Shown here: piece after piece, positions 1 through 11,550 of the stretch | How positions within the stretch are numbered: the stretch's first letter is position 1 | Layout of the letters: each line of letters starts with the position of its first letter | NCBI RefSeq assembly: GCF_001653235.2 | Contig: NC_035790.1 | Location: 6,138,001 to 6,202,000, forward strand | Origin: Pochonia chlamydosporia 170 | Lineage: Eukaryota; Ascomycota; Sordariomycetes; Hypocreales; Clavicipitaceae | DNA length: 64,000 nt | Direction of reading: 5' to 3' | The notes under the pieces: generated by a model | Told to the model about the DNA's origin: nothing | What the model saw: the letters and a program-made list of their open reading frames with translations, nothing else | The model's database searches: none | Position numbers and translations under genes: made by a program

Positions 1-460
1 AAAAGTAAGGCTGAGCGGTAGTTGTAGCTGTGGTTGAAGGCCGAGAGGGCGAGAATAAGGCCGTCAACGTGGGAGACGGTGCAGGAGATGGGCAGGCCTT
101 CTTCGCTGGCTCCGCGGCCGAGATTGAAGAGGCGCGAGGAGACGTAACCATGGATATAAAGGTCCAGAGGGTCGCCTAGGCTGGCGGATGGTCGATCAAA
201 GGAGCCCATTTGCCCGATCATGGGGAGAGTGACGGGGAAGGGGGAGTTGGGTACATTGAATGAGACGTGGATGAGCTGGCTGGAGTTGATGAGGGAATGG
301 ATTTTTTCGAGAGCATAGATGCCTGGTGCATTTCTCGATTAGTTTCATGGAACTTGTTGAGCGGTGTCGCCCAAGGTGAGTGGGATTGAATACCTCGTTC
401 GCCATGTCTCTTGACGAGATTGGTTGCGTCCTTGGGATACTCAAGCTCGTAGCGGCCCAT
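1..460 (-). CDS. FMN-binding pyridoxamine 5'-phosphate oxidase-like protein, 3' end cut by window edge
   Basis: Two exons are visible, 460-394 and 322-1, separated by a 71-nt GT-AG intron (393-323). The ATG at 460 begins MGRYELEYPKD. Joining the exons in phase 1 gives a continuous reading frame with the layout of small flavin-nucleotide-binding proteins (split-barrel fold, Pyridox_ox_2-like): an RG-I-Y-A-L-E start, a strand with PVTLPMIGQMGSF, then LYIHGYVSSRL, and SCTVSHVDGLILALSAFNHS followed by NYRS. The family binds FMN and is usually annotated as a flavin-nucleotide-binding or nitroimidazole-resistance-like protein; the physiological substrate in fungi is generally unknown. About 130 residues are present and the C-terminus lies left of the window. 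The 3.2 kb to its right is gene-free, and it diverges from the membrane protein gene at 3711. Confidence 0.75.
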
Positions 461-3400
461 GATGACTGACGGCTGACGGGAGGGAGAAACAAAATGGAAG
501 TGAAGGTGAAGCAGGTGAGCGTGTTTGTGATGGATTTGCTTTATATGTACTTGTGATAAAGCTAAGTACGGCTTGTTGAAGGCTTGTGGGTGTTCAACTC
601 GGCTGAAAGAGGAAAACTGCTGCCTCGCTTATATACCTAGGTAGGAACTTGTATGCGAAGTGAGATTTTGACTCACTGTCGTCGTCAAAGTTGGCTAGTT
701 TGAGAAGTCCGGATTGCAGATCTGGAGGTTCAGGTTGCGTCGCATGCACCATTACCTCAAAGATGTATTCGGTCTGAGCCGGCCGGACATCAACGGCGTC
801 TACTGCATATTAACTATGTGTCAGCGAATGTTGATGGTTTGTTTCCACATCCAAAGGTCTCCCATGCAAGCTTGTACTCGGGAGGGCGTCTTAGAAACTG
901 CAAGATGGTGATTCGGTGGTGCCATGAATCACGGCGGGGTTGAGCCTCAATTGTTCTAGCTCGATAACGGAGCCCCGCGGGCAACGATCAATGGCCTGGC
1001 ACTGGGCTGAACAAGTCAATCAAGTCAACATTGAAGTGAAATCTGGTCAAGCCCGGCCTGGTCCCAGTTGTGTGGAACTCGGCCACGTTGTCCGTGGTGG
1101 ACGTTGGCGCTGGAGCTGGTGCCGTAAGATCTGGAGATGCTGGAGCTAGTGGATGAATTGCATGACTTGGAATGGAATGGCCGCTCCGAGTTCGCCTCTA
1201 TGATCTCAAGTACTCCGTACCTCTGCATGGCAAAATCACATTTCTTTGTTGCTTTTGAAGTGGTTGATGTGGGTGGAGCCAAGGACGAGCAGAGCATGCA
1301 AGGCGGCGGCAATGATGCGTTAGATCTTCAAATGTGCATATCTCATGCATGCTTTTGGAGCGGAACTGCCTGTTGCTGTTGTTCTCCGGATTGGGAGATC
1401 AGTATCTTTGACTAAAAGAGGTGGAACAGACCAGTTGACAACTCTCTTGTTGTTTAACCGAGAACGAGGCCATTACAAAGGACCGACATCCTAGAGGGAG
1501 AAGTGTTGGCTTGACACAATCGTCAGGTTTCTGCCCCTTCGGTTCGCCTTTTGCTACTTGCTGTTAGATGGGAATGTGGAAGAACTGAAGCCTAGATCTG
1601 CTCGTTTGGGTAATTGCGAAGTAAGCCAGAGAGCGCCAACTGCAGCCACTGTTCCGTCTTTTACACCTTCTTGATAGTAGTAGTTCCGGTCGAAGCCTTT
1701 TCCGGTCCGATAATATGAAATACTTTGCTTGTCAACTCGCTGCTTGAGCCGATTGCAGGGCGCCGCCATACATAAGTCGAAACTACATCCCTAGGTAGTG
1801 AAACAACACAAGTGTGACCCGCAGTATCCCACGCACACTCGTCATGATTCTAGTAGCCAGACAGCTTGGCCAATGAAAGTATGCGAAATCGATTGTTTGT
1901 ATCCGTAGCTGGTTTAAAAAAAACCAGATTATTACAGTACATCGCAGCATGTCTAATTTTGTAGTGAGCTCCGAGTCTCTACACACGGTAGCCGAAATGA
2001 CACTAACATTCTGTGAGGAACTGTTCGGTCCATTTGCGATTCTACTTTCGCGGCAAACTGATATCAGCTGATCATTGACACTCCGTCTCAATCATCTAGG
2101 TCCATATTAGCGACATGATTTCAAGACGAGGAGCTGTTGCTCTGACTAACTTGGGGGGGAAGGGTTAATTGGATACACGATACACGCGAATGCAAGGCAG
2201 ATATGTACCTAGGCATACTGTACTTCGAAAACATCAATAAAATCAATAAAATATATGCGTACCTGCACGCAAGTATCTACCTAGGTAGGTAAATAAACAG
2301 AATCAGCGGCTCGAATTCCAAACCTCAACTGCAGTCTGTGACGTGCTTCATGTTTCTGTCACAATTTGATTCCAGCAAGTTCTATGGTCTTTGGGAAGGA
2401 GCTGTGGGCAGTCTGGTTGGTCTCTGCAGGACTGGTCCAATGACCACATTCGTGTATGCACACGCAGAGAGCAACCAGATTCCCAGACTTTCCCAAAGTT
2501 TAAATTGGCCTTGAACATGTTCTTCGGACTGCCGTGGTCATGCAAAGCGGCACAAAATCAGATCACTTGTCTCTTCTTTTTTGTCCGGCATTGGCCAACC
2601 AGCGAATGGTGCAAAGAGTCAACTGATGATGTCTAGCCACAATTCGTTTTCCAATAATCGATATTCGACAGTGGCACCACCTCCCATCGACGAGCACCAG
2701 ACATCTTCTTCCACGTCCATCATTTTTCCAATACAAACGACTCGCGAAGACCCATCCGAGCCACACATGCATTTCATCTTTGCTGGGGCCGTCAACTTTT
2801 CTCAGCACAACTCTGGTCTGGTCGGTGGGTGCCACACCACACTTTCCTTCGATTTAGCCCCTGTATCTTGGCCCAACGTTTGAGGTTTCATAATATCAAA
2901 CACACTTGTCGCACCACACGGGGCCTGGCATAGCCGGATATTTTTACAACGACGCCCAATCACAGTTGACACATACTCGTCCTGGACCAGGGTTTGTTGC
3001 CTTTCTGTGAGCCCTTCTGGACGATGCTCCAACATCGTCCGGTTTGAGAAGCCTCTCAAACCACCATTTTGTGGACTCCTCGCCTACCACACTCCTCCGT
3101 TCCTGCACCATTGCCAGTCATGAGGCGAACCCTGATGCACTAACCTCTGCTTGCAAGCTCATACACGATGGGGCAAACGTTTGTGCCAGTCTGTGTACAC
3201 TACATGGGGGAGACGGAGAGGTCGAACGGCCGTCGTTGTGTTAGCATGCGTGCCATTCCAATACGAGCTTGTTTTTTTTGTTGCACGCCCATCTGTGCCA
3301 AAACGGCCTTGCAATCTCAATTCGGAGTATGCGGCATGTTCCTATGCGTGTGAATTTGAGATCTCCCATCCCAAAGAAGCTGCTTCTGTTACTGAATTTG

Positions 3401-3710
3401 TCGTTTGTGAATGTTTGCTACCATTCTCCTCCTTCTTCGCGCTTTGCCATCTATCCTCACCACGCTCGGTGCTGCTGGTGCTGGGCAAGACACGAGCGCC
3501 GAAACCTCACGACGGCCATGACGACGACGACAATGACAATACTGCAATGAAATAAGCTCCAGCCGAGAGCGTAGCCTTCATTTCCGAGCCACCAAGCATA
3601 CCTATTTTCTTACCGACGTTTCGAATCGATTGCTTGTTTTGCACATGGACCATTGATTCGGCATACTTTGCAGGTTTGCCCAATAATCGCAGCCTGCCCA
3701 AACCCTCGCC
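461..3710. other. 3.2 kb intergenic interval, no gene seen
   Basis: All open frames here are short, lack splice-compatible partners and have low-complexity or random-looking translations. The interval carries one TACTCCGTAC motif (1211-1220) and several CCTAGGTA-type motifs (634-645, 1789-1798, 2206-2213, 2278-2293). It probably contains the divergent promoters of the flanking genes. Confidence 0.6.
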
Positions 3711-6700
3711 ATGAACAACTCGGCCACAGATCAGGCCTTGGTGGCGACCTTTGCATTGTTAGTAGCTTTTTCTCTTCATATCCCGCATATCCCGCGAATG
3801 ATTCCGTTCTCAAAATCCAAAGCGGTTCTCAAAAGGCTAACTCGCCGCTCACATCTCAGTGGAGCTATCGTCTGTGCCTCCTTGGGTACAGTATTATTTC
3901 ATCTCAGAGGAGGAGCTCTTTCGCTCTTTCGCGGTGGTCTGAGGCTGGTCCTCGCTAGTTTCCTTCTGTTCGCTTCTCTTTGGGCCGTTGACGGTTTCGT
4001 TGCTACGTTTATCAACCAAAGTTCTCCGCCAGCATGTCAAATCGCTGTAGCCTTCGCCGCGGCTTTTGACCAACTCGCCAGAATTTCTCTGGAAGAGTTT
4101 CTCTTTTGGGCCATGAAATGTGATACTCGGGCTTCTTTTGGCGTCTTATTTCCCCAAGCCGTTATCTTTATTCGCTTTGTCCTTGGCGGCATATTTGTCG
4201 GCATTCAGCGACCACAATTTGACCAAGTGTGCGTGGCGACGAATTTACTCTGGCCACTAGGAGTCGCGGTCCTATGCACAGATGCCTTTATTGTGGTAGC
4301 GCTTGTAACTAGGGCTTCCTCGGTAGGGGTGTTTAGTGATATGAAAGCGGAAGGTCATGTCGGATCTCGATCTAGGGGCATTGTTTTCACAACTGTTGCC
4401 TTTGGTGTTTGGATTCCTGTACGTTGACACTCATCAACATGGCGTCCCCGTCCACCCTCTGACTGACAGTTTCCTCTTTAGTTGAGTGTCCCTATGATTT
4501 TAGGCATCAGCACATTTGGTGTTGCTACACGTACCGCTCTGCCCGCCGTCGGGGTGTTACTGGTCATAGGTATGGACATGAGTTTCTTACCTCTACCAGC
4601 ATGCCTTTTTTGCTGACACACTGATCAGGATTCATTGCTTTCTACTTCAAAGATCTGGTTTTGCCACAGCAAGCTATCGCCAAATTAAACCCCCCCTACC
4701 TGAAGAACTTTCCCGGTCTATCAGAGGCGCCTTCACCCCCGACAAGGGAGATTAGGAATCAGGAAGCATCCACAATCGATTCTTCCTACCCGCCAGCCAC
4801 ATTTGCACAGGTGAGAGAGGATGCCAGAAATGGTGGAAACAATCTGATAGAAAATTCCATGCCATCGCGGGATAGGAGCAATGCCCTTCCAACTATTAGT
4901 CGCCCAAGCCCTGGACAGGCGGCTGCGGGAGTTGGGGGACTTCCAGTCAAGGGCCAACTCTTTCCTCCTGCACGGCCACAACCACTACCTGCAGTTCAGG
5001 CTGGAGTTCAAGCGCAACCAACGAAGAAAGGGGTTATCAAGGGCGGCAAGCTAGTCATCTCTCATCCAATAATCCAAGAAGACGAGCTCAGCGAGCAAAG
5101 TCCATTGAAGAGGATTGCAACTATTGATCTAGCCACCGCCGCCAAGCAAGACCAAGAACGCAGGGTCAATGTCCCACAACAGGCGATTAATACAGCCAAT
5201 ATTGCAGCACCCCGGCAGTCAATCGCGGATACTTACAACCAGCAAGGTAGTAAACACTTGGAGAGAAAGCAAGTGGGTGCAAGCACTCCAGTTACGCAAA
5301 TGGCAAAGACTGTGCTGAGTCCTACGGAGAAACCACCACCAGTTTCAGCTCAGGGAACTTCTTCTGCCGTGCTGGCGGTCCCTGGCGTGGAAAATAGTAC
5401 TGTTCGGCAGAGATCCCCAAAGCATATTTCACAATGCTTTCAGGAGGCGAATCCACCAAAAATTCTGGCCAGGACCGCTTCTGGATCAGAAGTCAAGGAT
5501 CACGCGCGGCAGAATTCAATACTGGATGTTCCTCTACAGCCACCACCTCGATCTCCCTTACGACTCTTAGTAGGAAAAGGATCTCCTTCAACTCCTTTGA
5601 AGACTCAAACGAACAAGCCGTTCGTAGAAACACTAGGCCAAACTGAAAGCTCCAACGATAAGGAGTCGGGAGACGCTGCCCTGCTTACATCTCCGCAGCA
5701 AGTTTCGGAGGTTCCTGTGGCTGGAAAAGAAACCGCCTCCCGAACTAAATCTATTGCTTCACCAAGCAAGACTGTGCGAGTTCTTGTCCCACCAGTGCCA
5801 CCTCTTTCGCCAAGAGTCCCTCCTTCTCAGTCATTTTCCGATTTGAAGAGCAGTTCAGGCAGTCAACGTCGAAACAACAGCGTGTCATCGAGTATTCCCC
5901 GGAGTGGTTCAGTTAAAAACAACATCCGGCCGTCAAGGCAACGGCCTACAACGCCTCCACCAGATATCGAGGAGGGTCCCCGGAAAACGCAGGTACTGAT
6001 TCGAGGGACCACCGGCCTTCCCACTAATCCCCGACCTCGAACGGCGAAGGATGATGCCAACAATGATCAGCCGCAAACGGTCATGTCCATTAACGAAATC
6101 CCACACAGTGATCCCAGCCGAATAAAGGCTATTAATAATAGCGTAGCAACTGGTTTAGGTCCAGGAACTGGTAGGGATGGTCCTGAAGGCAGTGCCTCTG
6201 TGGTGAACCGGCCACGGCCAATTCCTCGCAAGGTCACCTCTGTCGATTCAAAGGAACCACCAGGAACACCGCAGGGCCTGGATGTGCCTTCTCCAAATAA
6301 TGCAGCGGGAACTAAACCGTTCATTCTAAATTCTACGGCCGGCAGTCCCAGCCAGCTTCCCCCTTTACCCTTGCCACCTCTGACACCGAAGGGTGGACAA
6401 GTGCAAATAGGACCAACCAAACCATTCACGTCTCCGAGCAAGGTCAATAGCCTTAAATCAAACGAAATCGCAATTCCTACGGTTCGACTAAACGCGGTTT
6501 CACGACCAACTGCCACACAAGGTCCGGGTCGTTCCCAAGAGGAAAGACTTGATGCAGAGCGAAAGGTCCGTGATCCCACCACACAGCCAGCTAGTACCTC
6601 CATGGTGGACGCCGTATCCCTAGGATATGGAAAACGTGCTGCAGATGCAGCCAAATACGTGTCCAAGTTCAGCATTGCCACGACAATGAGCCCAGAAGAT

Positions 6701-9700
6701 CCGCCGTCCGAATATCTTCAGTCGCCCGCCCTAGCCCTACTACGGTTATCCCAGGAGGGCTTGAAGCGAAGGTCATCCCCAGTACTCCCTATGAATGATT
6801 TACAGGAATCAGCAACTCCTATTTCCATCAACATGGGACAACCAGCAGCCATCTCGGCAGCACCAATCCCCGAGCGCCTTGCGTCAGAGTCTCTAAATAT
6901 CCCGGTCACTACTAGAGCGAGCTATTCCAGTAGTATGCAGCTGAACGACGACGACGATGACAAGGAAATGGTGACATTCATGCTAGATCGAAACACCTAC
7001 TACCCAAAAAATGCGGCTTCCACGCCGCCGCACAACAGAATATATGGTGGCACTGAAGGCAAGAGAGGCTCATGGCACCGCCGTGTCGGCGAGAATCCGC
7101 CTACATTCTCAGATCGGGAGTCAATGCAATCCCGGCGTGTGCCAAAGCCACCGCCTCTCCAACTCAGCAGGGTTACAAGGCGATCCAAAGAGCCAGCTCC
7201 TGCAATGTCACCTCTTGAAACTCCCAGACGAGCGCTAGATCAGATCCAAGAGCAACTGAACAAATTTGAAGCACCTGACGCAGATGATATTGGTCTAGAG
7301 AATCGTAGAATGTCTCTCCTGGCGGATATCGAAATGGAGATGGGAATGGAAGAAAACAGATGGCAGAACATGCACAATGATCTGGCCAGAGCTTCGTTTT
7401 CATCTGTTGGCTCAAATGCTGTTTCTCCTTTTGCAACTGAACTTAGCCCTTTGCCACCGCAAATTACCCAGTCCCCAGCGATTGGGGCCATTAACGAAGT
7501 CCCCCAGGGAAGCGGTTCGAACTTGGTTGTAAGAGAGGGACACAGCGCGCGCCCACGTTCGTCTATCCTCTACACAGCCGATCAGGTCCAAATTAGTCGC
7601 CTGAATGCAGTGCCAGCTAGATTTCATGCTATCACTGCGGAAGACGCAGCAATGGCCACACAAGCGGGAGCCACAGGAGAAGAAGTCTCCGCCGTCTATC
7701 GGAATACCCCCTCTAATGCGACGCCATCTCCGCTAGACAATAACACAGTCCGAAGTCCCAGTGCTGTTCGTGTTGAGTTGAAATCGACTCAAAAAGAAGA
7801 GGGTGCCTCCGAACGATATGATCTATGGCAGCCCGTCAATGAGGACGGGAGGTCGCGGGCAACAGCGTCCCAGGCATCCCTTTGGAATTCTGCCTCGGAA
7901 TCTGCTATACAGTCAGCTTTCTCGTTATCCCCTGGTCCTAGGCCAGTGACTCGCAAATCTGCAGAAGCTGCTCCCGTGGACGACTCGGGACTGTGGGACA
8001 AGCCCTCAGAGAGTTCGGGATCGCAGTCCACGTCTTCGAGCTTATGGGAGGCGAAAGTTGAATCACCATCATCTACGGCGCCTCGAGAGTCATCAGGTCG
8101 CCCTCAAACATTGAGGCCGCCGCGCAAAAGCCGGCGGATGACTTCCCTTCCGGATATCGTGGAAAACCCCGAGCCCTTGGAGAACAAGCGGGGGACTTTG
8201 GGTATCTTCCAATTCCCTTGGGGGGAGCGGTCCGATACAGCAACATTGCCCCCCGCATTGCAGAATCAGATGTTCATGGGACTACCTGTCAATACGGTCA
8301 CTGGAGCTCCTCCTGTCTTTCCAACTCTAGAAATGCAGATGCAGATTCTACAATCCCAACAGCAGTCTTCTTCGTTCTTCGATCACCAAGACGAGGACGA
8401 GGCAATTGTGGATATGTCCGAGGATTCGGACAACGATGATTTCTACGGCGATGACGATTCCTTCGATGAAACTACTCTTTGGGAGATTGCCAGTTTGCTG
8501 CAGTCTGACAAAGTTCCTTCCAGGGAAAGCCTGTTCCCCGATCTTAATGATGCTCATCCGGGTTCATTAGTTGCTCAAGGACCTACGATACCAAATGTGT
8601 CGTCTTCTCGGACAAGGGTACCGGAACCTGCAAACGAGGAAGACCTTGAATCTGTCAATGACGAACAATCCTCCCCACCGATACTGCGTCGAGAGTCTTC
8701 CTCTCCAACTCTTCCGCCACCGGAAGCCACTCTATGGGTGAACAATGTTTTCATCCCCTCTAGCAACGGCAACCACGGTCTCTTCCAAGATGATAAGTTG
8801 TGGGGTGCCTGTATAGCAGACCAAGAGCCTATGGCTCGAGCTCCTCCAAGGCAAACTGAGGCTTCAACCATTACCAGCACCTCACTCTGGAGTCCGCCAA
8901 CAAGCAAAGTCAACACTCCGCCTTCCAAGACCTTATGGTGTGCAAAGATGGAGTCGCATCAAGCAGCAGAACTCGTTGTTTGCGTCAGGGAAATCACCCG
9001 CCCAGTTACCCCAGAAGCGGAATTCATGTGGTCGGCACCAAAATCAACGTCAGTCAAGAGCGTGGGGTTGGCAGAACCAGCGCCAGATTCCTGGCTCAAA
9101 TACCTCAGCTTGGGTGAGCGATCTTCATATTCACGGAAGCGAAAAGATGAAGTTTCGATCGTCGAGAGTCAATTTTTGTGGTCACCAGACACACCACAAG
9201 AAGTGACGATACAATGGCTCGAGCCAGAAGAAAACGCATTACCATCTGTTCCTGATCATGGCCATACCAATGGACCGTCATCGATATTGGACATGATCTC
9301 AAGCGCGTTACCACAATTCGTCACCCATGCTACCACATCAACCATCGAAGCACCCATTCAAAGCACTATACAAGAACCTGAAGAGGTCGCAATTCCAGTC
9401 AACGGCGAGGCCATATACAGCGTCGACAATGCCGTCGGCCCCGAGGAAGACATCGTAACCCCCGACCCGCGGGGCAATGACCTCTGGGTTCCTGTTTCGG
9501 TTCTTGGCTTAGACGAAGAGAATCAAGGTCTCTTCCAGGCGGGTCAAGGGGTCCTCCAACGAGATAAGAAGTACCGCAGAGCGTCAAACCCTCCTGCTGC
9601 TTTAGCAACACGTCCGACACCTCGATCCGTTCGACGATCCCTTCCAACACTTGAATCGCAAACGCTCTGGGTACCACCCACTCAGATAACGTATTCCCAA

Positions 9701-10312
9701 GACTGGATTTCACTATCTTCCATCCGGCCCAGGACCCCGCCTGGCCGTTTGTCCCCCGAATCTGGCAGCGAATCCCCGTTCTCAGAAATATCGAGTACAT
9801 ACTCGAATGCCACTGGCGAGTCGACCGTTGATAGTTTCCACGCGAACCATGCCGTAACGCAACTGAAACCACAATTCGTCACAGACGCAGACTGGATGGC
9901 TACTCTCAAAGGAACAGGACGAGCCACTCGACCGAGGGACGAGATTGAGAAATCTGTACCGAACTGGGCCGCAGCCCTTCACAATATTCCTGATGAGGAG
10001 GCCCCTGGGCTATCCGCCTCCCCTCAGTATACAGAGCCAGAAACATCCCATGACCAACTCGACGGGGCGGGATCTGATACGGAAGCGGAAACAGACGAAG
10101 AGTTAAGCAGTCAAGTACCACCCATCCCGGAAGAAGAATTCAACCCCTTCAGGAGCCGTCGTCAAACACAGATGGGCGGCTTCGACCCGGCACGACACCA
10201 CCCAGTCTTCAACGTCTACACCCTGGACACATCAGACGGAGAATGTCATCCCGCCGCACAGGGTTACATCTACACCCTAGTAAACCATAATCCAGACTTG
10301 ATTCAGCGGTAA
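3711..10312 (+). CDS. Large multispan membrane protein with a ~1880-residue disordered tail carrying Leu-Trp motifs
   Basis: Three exons (3711-4418, 4482-4569, 4629-10312) joined by GT-AG introns of 63 and 59 nt give 2159 residues. The first ~275 residues contain about seven hydrophobic segments (roughly 10-30, 50-66, 72-100, 108-125, 147-166, 178-200, 226-275). The rest is Pro/Ser/Thr/Gln-rich and predicted disordered by composition, except a distinctive C-terminus (about 2110-2159) with RHHPVFNVYTL, HPAAQGYIYT and NHNP. Between about 1325 and 1945 the tail has 13 copies of a short Leu-Trp (or Met-Trp) motif such as SLWEA, TLWVP and SLWSPP, two followed by GLFQ. I know this architecture only as conserved fungal proteins of unknown function. 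The splice joins restore membrane segments across both introns, which supports one gene rather than two. Role unknown; a membrane-tethered scaffold is a guess. Confidence 0.75.
7815..9690 (+). repeat. Degenerate Leu-Trp peptide motif array encoded in the disordered tail
   Basis: The motif x-[LM]-W recurs 13 times at irregular spacing. Starting near 7820 the cores read DLWQPV, SLWNSA, GLWDKP, SLWEAK, TLWEIA, TLWVNN, KLWGAC, SLWSPP, TLWCAK, FMWSAP, FLWSPD, DLWVPV and TLWVPP. DNA around the copies is not conserved, so this is a peptide-level repeat. Trp is otherwise rare in the tail. Confidence 0.8.
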
Positions 10313-11550
10313 ATCTTTTACAAAATGGCGGAGAAATTGTGCTAGGCTTAGTGAAATATGTTTGTAAGAATAGGGCAAGAGACACATCGAATTTAGTTGA
10401 AGATACCCACGCGTATTATTTAGGCGTTAGGCAGTCTAGTAAATGATTGAAATTAACTATACAAATGCGTTGTTTAATAGATTGACGTTGACGCCCAGTA
10501 CAATGATGAGCCGGACGTTAACTTCGGTGGCGATATCTTTTGGCGGAAACATACACAGATGTCAATATCATCCATACGGTGTTTCCAGCTGTCATTGGAA
10601 GCCAGGCAGCATCACAGTTGCATTGATCGAAGCATACCTGGTTACAAAAGGGGTACACAGTCACTTGCACTCTAAACCCCAAATCGCCAAAGAAAGAGTC
10701 AGTCATTTGCATCATGGCCCTGAGGCTCTATCCATGCAATTCATCACTAGTAGACTAAGATAACGAAAACGTCAACAATGCGCCGATGCTATAAAACATG
10801 ACATGCTTCTTGTTTCAAAGAAGAAGAAAGAAGCTCGGTAGTACCCTACCACCGTTCCTGTATGCCAAAATGGCCCCATTGTTCCGTCCAATTCCCTCCC
10901 TAAATGTGCCTTGCGTATCGCTCTCTATTTGCGGACCATGGTATGTGTTGGGTATGATGTGTGATTTGCGGGTGTTGTCCATCAGTCCTCAGTCGTTTCT
11001 CTCTCCATAATCATTAGCGGTGACATTTCCATTTCGGGTGGCGGCAAATTTTAGACTGAAGCGTTGTCTCATTCCGCGTCAGCTCCAACTTGGACGAGTT
11101 CCTCTCATGGTTGCTCTGAAGACGTTTCCTTCGGGGTCTCGTATCCGGTTGGAGATGGGGCAGGTGCGTGGTTACATTAAGTATAAGAATAAAGACATAC
11201 AGAAAATGCCACGTCTTCTCCGCCCGAAATCGACTTCGCCGTCGATGTTGTCAGCCCAAAACATCTGCCGTAATGTCGAATGACAGATGACGATAACAGA
11301 CTCAATATCTTCAAGACTCCAACTTGTTTTGGCATTATTATACTTTCCACCCCTCTCGATGTCTGAGTCACAATTGTGTCGTATATAGTCAGAAAAACAG
11401 TAGGACACGGACCGTCGCTATGCAAACAAGATAATTCACAAAAAATATTTTCGATTTTTTTTTTATACAAAACCTCAGCTACGAATAGCGGGGTGTGTGA
11501 TTGTGGTGATGGAATGACCCTTTGTCGGACAAGTTGTGGTCTTGTGGTTG
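10313..11550. other. Convergent 3' intergenic interval
   Basis: This lies between the stop codons of two convergent genes. I see no coding region and assume it holds both 3' UTRs and terminators. A T-run near 11455-11465 is the only notable low-complexity feature. Confidence 0.6.

Noticed and set aside
3711..3900. Possible extra intron near the start of the membrane protein gene (GTAGC to CTCAG)
   Set aside because: It would shift the frame to an early stop; the unspliced frame keeps the hydrophobic N-terminus intact.
6067..6681. 204-codon minus-strand frame inside the large membrane protein gene
   Set aside because: Antisense shadow of a Pro/Ser-rich coding exon.
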